Origin: Mermis nigrescens
Lineage: Eukaryota > Nematoda > Enoplea > Mermithida > Mermithidae
Direction: 5' to 3'
DNA: 64,000 nt
NCBI GenBank assembly: GCA_036768485.1
Contig: JAVLUZ010000647.1
Location: 1-64,000 of the forward strand
Shown: positions 37,521-48,108 of the stretch, piece by piece
How the letters are laid out: each line of letters starts with the position of its first letter
Position numbering within the stretch: position 1 is the first letter of the stretch
Notes under the pieces: model-generated
Told to the model about the DNA's origin: nothing
Seen by the model: only the letters and a program-made list of their open reading frames with translations
Database searches by the model: none
Program-made: the position numbers and the translations under genes

Positions 37521-38419
37521 CTGGTTTGGGCGAATAAAATTGATATATCGCGATTTATCGCGCTTGTTTGAAAAATTTAAAGCAAACCCGAGCTCAAGTA
37601 AATAAATATAGTATTATGTAGGATACCACAAACGTAGAAAGGTCAGAAATTTGGGAGAAAGACCGGAAATTTCCACGAGCTCAGCTAAAATAATGGCGTT
37701 TTGATGGAAAATTACACCAAGCATGAAAAATTTCACAAGCTGATGCACCATTGGCCATTGTTATTTCCCTTGGAACTTGCATTTTTCATTCTTGGTTTAA
37801 TACTGTAAGATGATTTTATGAGAATAATCCACAATAGTACAGCTCTGATTGTTAGGTAGTGTTTGGAAAGCCGATAAAGAAATGCATTTTTACGAACTAA
37901 ATTTAAATTTAACAGAATTTCCCTGGATACTTTGAAACTCGTACGCAATTACGACAATTTGTGGTGAATGACGGATTTCCGTGACAAAAAAATCAGATTT
38001 CCGGAATTCTCGATCATTTGACCGGAAATGGTGACAATTCAAGTGTAATGTGTTCATTGTGTTCACGCGTAAAGTAGAACTCTAATAAAGTATACAAATC
38101 GACAAAGAAGTTCATCACATTGTGATTAAAGCATAATGGGAAAGACATGTAATAGGATAAGGCAAAAGTACTACATATAAACTCAAATTTAGAGCACATA
38201 GTACTACAGTCGAAAATAGCTCATAATGATTTTGTTGATTTTTAAACGTTCATGCAATGTTAAAAAATATTGAGGACAAACAACCTTCAATTTAGGAAGA
38301 AATAAAGTTCTTTTTTGAAATTTTTGTATAGTTTGTTGGTCAAAAAATTTTTGACGGTTTTTTACGGGCAAAAACGTCAAAAAAATGTCGACGCTCGCGC
38401 CAAATTATTGTTATTTTTT
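37521..38419. other. Unassigned AT-rich sequence
   Basis: No supported gene, RNA or named repeat in this stretch. Confidence 0.4.
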
Positions 38420-38624
38420 GTTATAACCATACATGCAACAAAGTCGGACGTCCCTCCCAAAGCCAGAAAATTGTTGACCCCTTTGTTGGAAAAAATTCAG
38501 TCTTTTGGCCGTTTTTATGCGTTTTTTGGCCGTTTATGGCCAAAAATTTGAGGTAATTTACCCCCCCCTGAAAATGGCCGGGACCCCCGCCCGAAATTTC
38601 GAGCCGTTACATGTATGGTTATAA
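38420..38624. mobile_element. Short TIR repeat (about 205 bp)
   Basis: GTTATAACCATACATG (38420 region) returns inverted as CATGTATGGTTATAAC at about 38608-38623. The interior has G- and C-rich runs like families A and B. The frame at 38315-38551 runs into it and is not a gene. Confidence 0.6.
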
Positions 38625-39047
38625 CGTTTAGCGAAGCTCTAAACGATTGTTCCAAATCATGGTACAAAATTAGAAAATCACTTTATGCTAATTTAGCATT
38701 TTCTCTTTGATTTGCTTACTTTAAACGAAAACAAAATTCGATTTAAGCAAATTTTCTGGTGTTTTTTCGCATATCCCGTTTTCTGAACTACTCATAAATA
38801 AAAAGGCCACTGATTTAAACTGAAAACGGTAAAAGAAATTTTCATTGATTAATTTTTGAATATTTTATTGATTAGTGACCCGTTGCTGCACACTTAATAA
38901 CAGATATCGAAAAACGCATTTCAGCTCATTCAGAAGTAGGTACGCATTTTGTATGTAAGGGCCAGAGTTCAGAAAAGCTTTGTTTGAGTAAATCTAATCC
39001 TTTTTGGCTAAATTTATAATCAAGGGCTGAGTGCAAAATTTTTCGCT

Positions 39048-39290
39048 TTACAATTCAAGATTAGAGTGCTCTTTTTGCAAAATTTTCCAGGCTCTGCTCG
39101 AACCCCGCCGGGAGAGGTGCTCTGGCGCTTCATCCCGGACCCCCATGAGTGTCCCTCGGAAGGCTAAATCACCCCCCTCGCTTTTCCCTCCATCCGCAAG
39201 TGCCGAAACAGACCGTTTCTTGCTATTTTGCGCCGTAGTCACTCCGATTCTCCTACGATTAATCGCGCATAAAACATCGCCTATTGATTT
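39048..39290. other. GC-richer block downstream of the bHLH stop codon
   Basis: Contrasts with its AT-rich surroundings and is open on both strands for about 65-85 codons. It lies 40-280 bp beyond the bHLH stop and may be 3' UTR or a conserved non-coding element. No protein motif was recognised in either strand. Confidence 0.3.
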
Positions 39291-39329
39291 TTAAAGCACG
39301 TGCGAATTATTAAAACATTATTGATTTTT

Positions 39330-39825
39330 CTAATACATACACGAGTTGTAAGTATAATTAATCCAGCCGCTACTTTTAACTTGACAGCTTTGCATTTCGG
39401 TCATCGTATGTTGAGCCGAGCCGGTCGAAAAATAAGTAGAATCTTGTTCCGTCGCGTCAGCAGTAGCGAGGTCAAAAAACCGATCAACTGGGCTATTTAT
39501 CTGACCGTCCATCTTAACGAACAAACTCGGTCCGTCGTTCAAAAAATCACTCGACGCGTTGTGAGACGGATCGGAATCGGAATCTATGAAAGTCGTCGAA
39601 CTGTGCGACGGCGAATTGGGGAATTTCGAGTCGTTTGTGACGTCATCGAAGTGCTGGTCGCCGTCGCTGGAAGCCGGTGGCCCGGGCATTTTAAGAATTT
39701 GACTCAAAGTGGATATGTAATTATAGGCCATGCGTAGCGTCTCGATTTTGGTCAATTTGGCTTCGTCGGGTAACTGCGGTAAAGTCTGACGTAATCGTTC
39801 CAGGGCCTCATTCAAGCCGTGCATC
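39330..39825 (-). CDS. bHLH gene exon 3 (helix-loop-helix and C-terminus)
   Basis: Acceptor TCCTAAACAG, then G-ATG-CAC. The leading G completes a CAG codon with the CA left by exon 2. It carries helix 1, loop and helix 2 and about 120 downstream residues, rich in Ser, Asp and Thr, to the stop at 39332-39330. The opposite-strand 145-codon frame is a shadow. Confidence 0.88.
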
Positions 39826-41520
39826 CTGTTTAGGAACTTTATTGATAAATTTCGTCGTCTCTTTATTGGAAATTTGCTTTTCTTAGCACCACACGCAGTG
39901 GCGGATCTAAGATTTTCCTAAGGGGGGCGGCACCCCTAAGGGGGGGGGGCGGAACCCTGACTTGGGCGGAAAAATTAGCCGTTTTAACCCAAAAATCGCT
40001 AAAAATCGCTCAAAAATGCTTAGTTTTTCGCATTTTTATGGGCCAATGGGGGGGCGGCCCCCCCCCCGCCCCCCTTAATCCCCCTGACCACACGTAAAAC
40101 GAGGTGAGATTTAGAATTGCTGCGGGCCCACATACGGGCGTAAAAGAGGCTGTGTGTGGGGGTTAACGCCGTGTCGATTTTTTTGTAAAAATTATGGACA
40201 GCGTGATTTTATTTGCGTCTTTAGCTCATTTTTGGCACAAAAGTTTCAAATGTTTGGTGCTTCGCGCCGTGTACACGTTTTTTGGCTATATTTTGCCGAA
40301 TTTTCTCGATTTTTTTCAAATTTTTTATGTTTTTATGTTCTAGAAAGTACGGGCATTATTCCGAAACGCCTAAAAACAGTGTTTTTGACGTGTACCCGTC
40401 GTTTTTCAGCCTCAAGAAAAGCACTTTTTGAAAAATTTTTGTGTCTGACCCCCTCCTCCCAGAATTCCTATGCTGTACATGAATGGACACCCCTCCCCCA
40501 GAATCTGAAACCACCGGAAATCGATAAAACCCAGAATTGAATTTTTAATGCTATCTTCAACCCTTTTTTCCGATCTGACCCTCAGGACTTGGCTGCTGCC
40601 CATGTATGTTTTTATGTTCTAGAAAGTACCCCTTAAGACTCTCAGATTAATTTTTGAAAAGCTTTTTAATTTTTTCGCAACTCTTTGATGGAAATGAGTA
40701 TAACCTAATAAAAAAGTCGAAAATGGTGTCTTGTGCCCTTTTTATCAGCTTTTGGACCCTTTTTAGTCTCAATTCATTAAAAATCCAAGCCTAATTAAAT
40801 TTGAAATTCTTTTAAATTTTTTAACATTTCTTCAGCATCCAATTCTGCCCATGTTCGAGCACATTTCCAAAAATTTGTATTTTTAGACCATTTTGATTGC
40901 TTTTCCATCATCTTCCTCCAAATTATATGGTGGAGTATACATCAAATGCGGTAGAGTGTCTCACCGTTCTGTTTTCTGAAAAATATTATTTTGGTGAAAA
41001 ATAGTTTTAGAATATCCTTACAGAGAATTTGAAGTCATGGTCATACACCACACATAATGGAGAATTTCGGGTTTGTATCTCAAGATGGAGAAAAAATGAA
41101 AAATCTTCGGACAAAATGCGCTAAATCAAACCCAAAACGACAAAAATTAAGATTTTTTCTTTCAAGAGTGCTATAAAATCAATTAGCAAGGTAGTTAAGC
41201 GTTGCACCATTTATGAGATACCAATTTTCAGCTTCGAGTTGGAACCTCCGACTGACCCAGACATTCTTAAAACGTTTCTGAAAGACCGCCAGAATAGATT
41301 ATAACATACTTTTTGAGCTAATAAGCTCAAATTTTGGCGCTTCTGCGCCTTATTTATTTATGTAAAGCACATTTATTTTATATTATTGAAATCAAATTTG
41401 ATTTTTTTAAAATTTTTTCCTCCTCTTGTGCACTTTTAAAAGAACTTTTAACAAAAAGCTGCTCTGGCGCATTAGAATGCTTTGAAGATAACAACAACAA
41501 CAACAACAACAACAACAACT

Positions 41521-41569
<49 letters not shown>

Positions 41570-44500
41570 CCAATTTGGGAGTGGGGGCTAAGCCCAAAAA
41601 GGCCAAAAATAGAACAAAATAATGTTTGAAAAGTCCTATTTTTCCGATTTTTCTGAACTTAGGGGGTCCGAACCCCCCCCCCATTTCCCCAGAGATATAT
41701 GCCTGCTTATAATCAACTTTAATAACTAGGTCGCGCAGGACACTTCAGTATCTTTCCATAATGTGACAACGTGAAATGCAGAATGTTCTTTTGCTAGAGT
41801 TCGAAGCTTACATAGTTGAGGAATCAGCAGCTATACTTCACAAGTCAAGGGTTAACTAATGGCGTACGTTTTAAGCAGACCAACTCCAGCATGAATGCTC
41901 TCGTTTTCTCCATCGATTTGTAAGAGTTTAAACTTGATTTTCCTTTATTTTGGTACGAATTTTGACAAATGTACAAACTGGTGCAAAAAAGCCGGATTTG
42001 GTGCAATTTGGTGCAGGAAAAGTGCTAGCTAAGTGCTGAAGATGTGTTTTTCCAACGTTCCTCGACATCCTGAATTTCATGTATGGTTAAAAAAGTTTTG
42101 GTGCGGCACCAAATTTTGGGGAGTCTAGTTATGACACAGTTTCTTGCCAATTTGAAGCCCTTTTGAGGAAAATTTCCAATTATCATTCGTTTCTGGCCTT
42201 CATTTTGCCTCATTTTCCCACAAAATTTTCCATCTTCCCGTTCTGGGGGTCTAGAATAACCCTTCCAAACTTGTAAGTACGGTAGTAACTAAACATCCAA
42301 CTACATGCAACAACTGATATCTTTATAATTTTCTGTCGAGCTTAAATACAGCATACATCTTTTCCAAATAAAATATTCCGTAAAATTAATTTCGGAGAGC
42401 TTATGAGCACAGATTTGATTTATAAATGCAGTTTTAGAAAAATAAAGAGCAACTATTATCTTGTTGAATCATGAAGAATAATAAAAGAAGCATCCCATCC
42501 GCGAATAGCTCAGTTGGTAGAGCGGAGGACTGTAGAAATGTTGCTGATATCCTTAGGTCACTGGTTCGAATCCGGTTTCGCGGAATTATTTTTTTATTAA
42601 TTTTGAAAAAAGCGATAGAAAGCGATACTTTATATTTTAATTTTAAGAACAATGAAGCAAGTAAAACAGATGATAATTTTCTGACGAGCTAAATACAGCA
42701 TACATGTTTTCCGAACAAAATTAATTTTTGGAGAGCTTATGAGCACAGATTTGATTTATAAATGCAGTTTTAGAAAAATAAAGAGCAACTATTATCTTGT
42801 TGAATTATGAAGAATAATAAAAGGAGCATTTCATCCGCGAATAGCTCAGTTGGTAGAGCGGAGGACTGTAGAAACATTGCTGATATCCTTAGGTCACTGG
42901 TTCGAATCCGGTTTCGCGGAATACTTTTTTAAATTTCGAAAAAAGCGATAGAAAGCAATACTTTATATTTTAATTTTAAGAACTATGGAGCAAGTAAAAC
43001 AGATGATCGGATGATTTGAATTAAATACATTTTTACATCCGATTCTGCCTTATTTTACTGGCTTAATTTTTATCCCTCAGTCGTAATTAGATATGCGCGG
43101 CATAGGGCTTTCTAGATCTAAAAGACCTCCAAACCTCCCTACGTGCCGCGCATATCTTATTACGACTAAGGATAAAAATTAAGCCAGTTAAATTAGGCAG
43201 AATCGGATATAAAAATGTAAAAAAGAAGAACATACGGAAATTTCTGAGAAAAATGAGGCAAAATGATGGCTAAAAACAGATGAAAATCGTCTGTTAACTT
43301 AGTTCAACGTTGTTTAGCATTTATGCCAGTTTTGACGTGATTTTGGCCCAATTGACCCATTACCCCCCCCCCCACCAGACCAGTTGGATGACCATGTAGC
43401 GCATCTATCGCAATCTGTCGGCTTATTGTTGAACATAGTTTTTAAAATTTATGCCCCAACTTGTGTGAAACAGTCTATAAACTTGAAGAACGAAAATTTC
43501 GAAGTCAGTTTTGAGAACTACTATAAGCCAAGAATAACACTTCTTGAATTTTTTTAGCGAAATGAAAGAAAAAATTTCGAGAATTTCTCTTTATTTCAAT
43601 CATATACAAAAAATAAATGTTTAAAATAAGCACACAAATAATTTCTCAATACTTCACCCAAAGATCGACTCTGATGATAGAACTTCGTTTATATTCAATT
43701 CGTTGCATTAGCAAATAAATGCAATACAGAAAATGAATAATTCTACTAGCAGGGGCGGGTAAAAGGGGGTGGGGCATACGTGGGCAGCAAGAAAATTCTG
43801 ATGGGTGCAAGATTTTTCCAACGGTCAAAAAATGGTCTTAAAAGTGGTGGTATAGCGAAAAACACCATTTTCCGACGTTTCTCATTGAGCACTATTCTAT
43901 TGGCATCACAAAATTGCGGAAAAGACGAAAAAATTTTAAAAATTGAATTCTGGGGGTTATTTTGATTTCTGGAGGGTATTTTGGTTTCTTGGGGGTGCAT
44001 ACCCCCAAACCCCCCACGCCCAGGTGTGGGGGGGGGGCGGCCGCCCTCCTATTGGCGCCAAACGTTTGGCGAGATAAAGAATGGATTTGCGCCGGGTACT
44101 ACCTATTAATGACATTTACTTACTTTCTTTGCGACCTGGAAGCCATTTTTTGCTCATGGAATAGTTATTAAAACAATTTCAAGAGGAGAAACAGCTATTT
44201 CAGCATAGATTTCCTCTATTTTCGAGCTTAAATTTTGAATAAATTTACTACGTTCGGCATCAAATGCTGCAAATATCGGAAACTGAGCAGTAGTAAATCA
44301 ATCTTCCAAATATCCTTCAGCCTGACATTTCGCACATTTTTCGGCGCTATGAGCCGGATTTTCATTAAAGTCAAAGAAATTTAACGATTTTTTTCGCACA
44401 AAATTGTAGTTAATTTCATAAATTTTTGGAAAAATGTTGCGTCAAAAGTGAAAAAGTAGGTAGTGTAAAACGCCGAAAAACGCCATTTTGCGCGTGAAGG

Positions 44501-47049
44501 GCAAATTTCTAGACCTATTTTTGACTATTTTGGAAAAGCTGGGGTACCGCCCTCCTTAGGAAAATCCTAGTCTGCTAGGAGCGCTGGTAGGAGAAAAAAT
44601 ATACAAAAAACGACGAATCCGACGCGAAAAGTCTACTGCGCTAAAATCTATTTTTAGGGGTCTTACAAATGTGCTTCGCGAATTTTCAAGTGCTTTCCTT
44701 GAGGACCCTTGTACTCGTAACAAAATACTCGCATTTACTTTCAAAATTTTGGTAGGGGCTGTCCTCTCCTCCACCCCTCCCCATCCCCACCCAGCGACGT
44801 GCGCATCGAGAAATGGACGCATAGGACCTAGAAGCTTCCAATCAAATTAATATATTGAAATAAGGCATTTTTTAAACTCGAGATTTTCGAAGCCAATCGA
44901 CAGAGATTTTAGGGTCATTTTGCAGCGATTATCGCAATATTTTGAAATATAAGTCAGATTCAAATTTTGCAAATATGTGGCAAATGTAGCACGTTTATTG
45001 ATTACTGATTCCGTTCCCGATCATTCGCTTTTGATCGCCTTATTTTCCGCTGTTTCACCAATGTTTCGGGGTCTTTCATTAGCAACCGGGGCTTGTACTT
45101 CCGTTTTTGTTTGGCCGTACCATCAATTTGCTCTTTAGCAAAAGCATCTACCAGCTTTCTTTTCACTTTGTTCGCTCGTCCTGCAGAAACTTTTTCTTTC
45201 TTCGAAGACCCGCACACTGTCGAAGTTACATTGGCATCCTGAACCGAATAAAAGTGTCATTAAGGGTGCTGGCTGAGTCTGAAGATTTTTGGAGATAGAT
45301 ATCAGTTTTTAGGCAATTCAAAGATAGTAATCTTATTAGCAACATCAAACGAATCGTGATATTCCGACGATTCGATTAAGTTAACATTAGCTGTCTTCTT
45401 TATTTGCAGTTTTTAAATCTTTGCGATATTCTGCCAAATAAGTAATGGTTTACTGCTACATAGAAGGGCACCAGAATAGATAGAAAATGGCATCAGTGAA
45501 GGGAATAAAACATCTTGATTTTTGCCAGCTGTCATCTAATTGATAGTGCTTCTGTTGGTTTAGTGCTAAATTAATTCATGGACGAGTTAACTGAATGCTA
45601 AAAGCTGTTGCATTTTCGAAAAATGAGAAAACAATTTTTTAAATTTTCTTAAGTCTTTTTTTCAAATCCGGCTAACACCCTGGCATGACATTGATAGGCC
45701 TGTAATTACACGTGGGCATGGCGGGGTGGGGGTTGGGGGTATGCATCCCCCAAAAATCAAAATACCCCAGAATTCACTGTTTGAAATTCATTTGTTTTTT
45801 CGCAATTTTTTGACGTCAATGGATAGTTCTCGATGAGAAACGTTGAAAAATTGTGTTTTTCGCCATATCACCATTTTTAAGACCATTATTGACCTTTGAA
45901 AAATCTTGCACCCCTCCCCCAGAATTTTGGTGCTGCCCACCCAACCGCAATGTCTCTTGCTTTGTATCTCAAATAATCAAAGAAATAGCGAAAAATGCGT
46001 TTTTCGACGTTTTTGAAGTAAAAGTCGAATGTTCGCATAAAAAATTTTCAAGCTTTTTTGAATAGATCGCAGTAGCGCCGCAAATTTTGATAGTATTTAG
46101 AAACTTATTCATTTTCATTCATTGAATAATCAGCCGACAGTTTTGCAATCACTTCGAAAGCTCCAAGATGACTTCCTACTTCGGTTAAATTCAAAGATTG
46201 TGTGGTTCAAAACCCAAAAGACGTGTAAATTCTTACAATTATTTTTCGAACAATTATGATTATAGCTATTTTCGGTTGTAATATGGCGCGAAGCGCCGAA
46301 AATTTCAAGCTTGCCTGACAGAAAAATGTTTTCACATTTTTGTACATTAATTTGTTTTTGAATAATTTTTTGACGGCTAAGGAAAGTGATTGCCCCGTTA
46401 CCAGGGTTATGCTTAGGGCTTTATTAGCCCAGGGCGATGCTATTTTTTAGTGACCCTCTAAACATCTCAATATTGTACACAGTATACCATTTCATATATT
46501 TGCTAATTCTACACTATTTTTCCCGTACACAATCGTCATTAAGCGTTACGTTTGATTTCTGTGGATAAAATGCATGCAAAACGTTCAAGTTACTACTACG
46601 TTTTTGACCCATAAAATTTTATGAACATTGAAGAGAAATAGCTTCAAAATTTTCCGCGAGCCTCAAAATCTGTGCCTCGCAAAATAATATTTGTCTGCTA
46701 GGTTATCAGGTGTACACCAGTAAAGCATCATGCTTAATTATTAGGAATAAAAATGAAAAAGCTTAACATGAGCCAGCTTACTTATGTAGCTGTGGATCTT
46801 TGAAAATTTTTGGAGATTTCTAAAAACTTTTTCTAAATTTTTTTTGCAAATTTCTGCAAATCAGAATGATAAAGGAAGTGCGATCGGAATCAGAATGATA
46901 AGAGAAGTGCGATCATATAAAAATATGAAAAAATTAGCTATACATGTACAAATAACCTGCAACAATCTATAAATAAAACCGCTCTTGCTCACCTCATCAC
47001 GAATCCCTGAGCTTGATTTGGCACTAACGAATACATCGGACTTTGGCAT
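39330..47049 (-). CDS. Neurogenin/tap-family bHLH transcription factor, three exons
   Basis: Spliced protein of 261 aa. Exons: 47049-46993 (19 codons), 45238-45006 (77 codons plus 2 nt), 39825-39330 (1 nt plus 164 codons and stop). All joins are in frame: phase 0, then phase 2. Residues 65-85 are Lys/Arg-rich. The basic region [11 protein letters not shown] (86-96) is followed by helix 1 [14 protein letters not shown], loop PQLPDEA and helix 2 [22 protein letters not shown], ending near 141. [14 protein letters not shown] with the P-D-(E/D) loop points to the neurogenin group (tap in insects) rather than atonal or NeuroD. The C-terminal part is Ser/Asp-rich with an aromatic end. Known members bind E-boxes as dimers with a class I bHLH protein and drive neuronal fate. 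The splice product reads N-Q-M-H where relatives have N-R-M-H. Confidence 0.85.
39896..40085. mobile_element. MITE-like insertion beginning CAGTGGCGGATC
   Basis: Starts CAGTGGCGGATCTAAG, then G-rich and C-rich runs around an AT-rich core, ending CCCCCTGACCACA. A CAGTGGCGGA start is seen in several animal DNA-transposon derivatives. The partner end is poorly preserved, so the class is uncertain. Located about 70 bp inside bHLH intron 2. Confidence 0.5.
40150..40625 (+). repeat. Family C dispersed repeat plus tail
   Basis: GTGCTTCGCGCCGTG (hairpin variant), 'TTATGTTCTAGAAAGTAC' twice (40336 and 40612 areas) and CATGTATG at the right end. The 128-codon frame here follows the repeat. Confidence 0.55.
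40626..41486. other. bHLH intron 2, unassigned part
   Basis: AT-rich with an isolated GGCGCTTCTGCGCC hairpin relic at about 41335. No gene seen. Confidence 0.4.
41491..41570 (+). repeat. (AAC)n microsatellite
   Basis: About 26 AAC units interrupted once by AACTAAC. It creates poly-Asn and poly-Leu/Val frames that are not genes. Confidence 0.95.
42095..42250 (+). repeat. Partial family B repeat
   Basis: 'TTGCCAATTTGAAGCCC', 'ATTCGTTTCTGGCCTTCATT' and 'GGGGGTCTAG' match other family B copies; the usual start is missing. Confidence 0.5.
42498..42585 (+). tRNA. tRNA-Tyr (GTA) with a 13-nt intron, copy 1
   Basis: The acceptor arm TCCGCGA pairs fully with TCGCGGA at 42578-42584. The D arm is TAGCTCAGTTGGTAGAGC. 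The anticodon arm is GAGGA-CTGTAGA-TCCTT with anticodon GTA at 42532-42534. The T arm is ACTGG-TTCGAAT-CCGGT. A 13-nt intron (42536-42548) follows the base 3' of the anticodon, the normal position for eukaryotic tRNA-Tyr. Box A and box B look intact and a T-run follows within about 10 bp. It lies in an intron of the bHLH gene, on the other strand. Confidence 0.93.
42834..42921 (+). tRNA. tRNA-Tyr (GTA) with a 13-nt intron, copy 2
   Basis: The mature part is identical to the copy 336 bp upstream; only the intron differs (AAACATTG instead of AAATGTTG). The acceptor, D, anticodon and T arms are intact and a run of T follows. Both copies look functional. Confidence 0.93.
43023..43222. mobile_element. 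Foldback element with arms of about 75 bp
   Basis: The left arm (43025-43102) has TCCGATTCTGCC, ACTGGCTTAATTTTTATCC and ATATGCGCGGCA. It returns inverted at 43143-43220 after a 40-bp loop, with only a few mismatches. No open frame. Confidence 0.88.
43235..43480 (-). repeat. Reverse family B copy joined to half of a small MITE
   Basis: 43235-43412 matches family B in reverse (CATGTAGCGCATC near its end). 43413-43480 is the right half of the 15.9-kb MITE (AATCTGTCGGCTTATTG, GTGTGAAACAGTCTATA). The MITE's left half is absent, so one element probably interrupted the other. Confidence 0.5.
43774..44026 (+). repeat. Family A dispersed repeat
   Basis: GTGGGCAGCAAGAAAATTCTG at the left, CACCATTTTCCGACGTTTCT core, CCCCACGCCCAGGTGTGG right end. 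Followed by a G-run and GCGGCCGCC. Confidence 0.7.
44330..44830. repeat. Family C-like repeat relics
   Basis: CGGCGCTATGAGCCGG (a changed form of the hairpin), a run of related AT-rich phrases, and a C-rich right part near 44765. The 88-codon minus frame at 44556-44822 has no motif. Confidence 0.4.
45006..45238 (-). CDS. bHLH gene exon 2 (Lys-rich region and basic region)
   Basis: The acceptor ATTCGGTTCAG precedes GAT-GCC and the donor is AATCA|GTAATC. 77 codons plus two bases; the frame from exon 1 continues without a break. The segment [29 protein letters not shown] ends inside the DNA-contacting basic region, so the intron splits the bHLH domain. Confidence 0.87.
45708..45946 (-). repeat. 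Family A dispersed repeat (reverse copy)
   Basis: CACGTGGGCATGGCGGGGTG at the left, 'GATGAGAAACGTTGAAAAAT' in the middle, and CTGCCCACC at the right. Lies in bHLH intron 1. Confidence 0.65.
45947..46992 (-). other. bHLH intron 1, remainder
   Basis: Contains a GGCGCGAAGCGCC hairpin at 46285-46297 on a family C relic. The rest is AT-rich with no gene. The two GATCGGAATCAGAATGATAA-like phrases at 46862-46915 are a short local duplication. Confidence 0.45.
46993..47049 (-). CDS. bHLH gene exon 1 (19 codons)
   Basis: ATG at 47049 in the context GCTAAAATGC, encoding [19 protein letters not shown] and ending GATGAG|GTGAGC, a strong donor in phase 0. It joins exon 2 in frame. The short size is plausible but is supported only by the start codon and donor, so a different first exon cannot be excluded. 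Confidence 0.7.
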
Positions 47050-48108
47050 TTTAGCAAATTTATTTTTAAATAAAAATTATTGCCTCTTTCAGCGCAGCCA
47101 ATAGCTTATGGCGTAGGTGCATACATCTGAAAATGAAGCTCCCCATCCGGCAATCCCAATAATCGGCGTGGGCGTGGTTATAAAATGGTCATTTTTCGAC
47201 CTTTCCGACCAATCGGAATAATCCCGCTTGATTCGCTTATCGGGTCATAATTACTGTCGTCGTATAAAACACTATTGTACGTATATCGAAGTCAAGAGTA
47301 TAGCCTGGAAAATTAGGGGCCCAATTTCATGCCGTTTTTTTGGCCCATTTACAGCGAAAAGCATGCACATATAGGTACACATATTTTAATGCATAAATTA
47401 TATTATATCCCATTAATAAACGCGAGGCATATACTGTATGTATTAAGTACGGATTATCGTTTCAGAAAACGCCCAAGGAGCCGAAAACCCCAAAACGAGT
47501 TTACAAGGCACCACGTCGCGAATTGCACAATGGATCGACGGCTTTTCGGACGCTAAACGGTCCGGTACCGTAATCGTTGCTCAACAATGGGAAACAAAAA
47601 CTTTCGGCGGTCAAGCACACGCGAATGGCCGATTCGATGACCATTGGTCACCGGTTAATGATGACATAATTTTACGAGATAGCCAAAACGAGACCGATGC
47701 CTATCTTCACCACTGTCGGTACTGTTACTATAATGACACATACAGTAAGCAGTGCCGAATAGAGTGACCTTTTTCCCCATACTAAGATATATGTACATAT
47801 AGTACTCAAAAACAAAACGCCATTTTTCGGGGATTTAAACCCGGATGCGAAGATTAGATTCGGATATGTAAGCCATTACGACTATTGGGTGCGGACTATG
47901 GATGGTCATTACTTAATAGGTGTGTTTCTAATCTGAATAAAGCGGCGCATTTTCGTCGCTTTGCAAATTGCCTAACTACTCTCTAAACACATGTCGAATT
48001 TGCGACCTAAAATTCCGGAAAATCATGTAGTAGATATACCTACCTATCGGGAGCAATAATGAATGCAAGAAATCCTTCGATAGGCACGGAACTATATATA
48101 GCTAAAAT
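47050..48108 (-). promoter_or_regulatory. Candidate upstream region of the bHLH gene
   Basis: Has a GC-box-like GGCGTGGGCGTGG at about 47165-47177 next to TATAAAA (plus-strand orientation), and a less AT-rich block at 47450-47720 sharing ordered motifs with the block near 37.1 kb. The short frame at 47329-47556 shows no motif. The region carries none of the named repeats, unlike the DNA on both sides, which would fit regulatory constraint; function is inferred. Confidence 0.35.

Larger units (their letters stand above)
42350..43000 (+). repeat. Tandem duplication of about 336 bp carrying the tRNA genes
   Basis: The phrases GAGAGCTTATGAGCACAGAT, AAATGCAGTTTTAGAAAAAT and AAGAGCAACTATTATCTTGT, then the tRNA and AAAAAGCGATAGAAAGC, occur twice in the same order with an offset of 336 bp. 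The two copies differ by scattered substitutions, including in the tRNA intron. Confidence 0.9.

Noticed and set aside
39300..39737. 145-codon plus-strand frame
   Set aside because: Antisense to bHLH exon 3, whose minus-strand protein is clearly a bHLH domain.
40154..40540. 128-codon plus-strand frame
   Set aside because: Lies on a family C repeat and resembles frames in other copies; no domain.
41334..41684. Frames with poly-Asn and poly-Leu/Val
   Set aside because: Created by the (AAC)n tract; no other protein signal.
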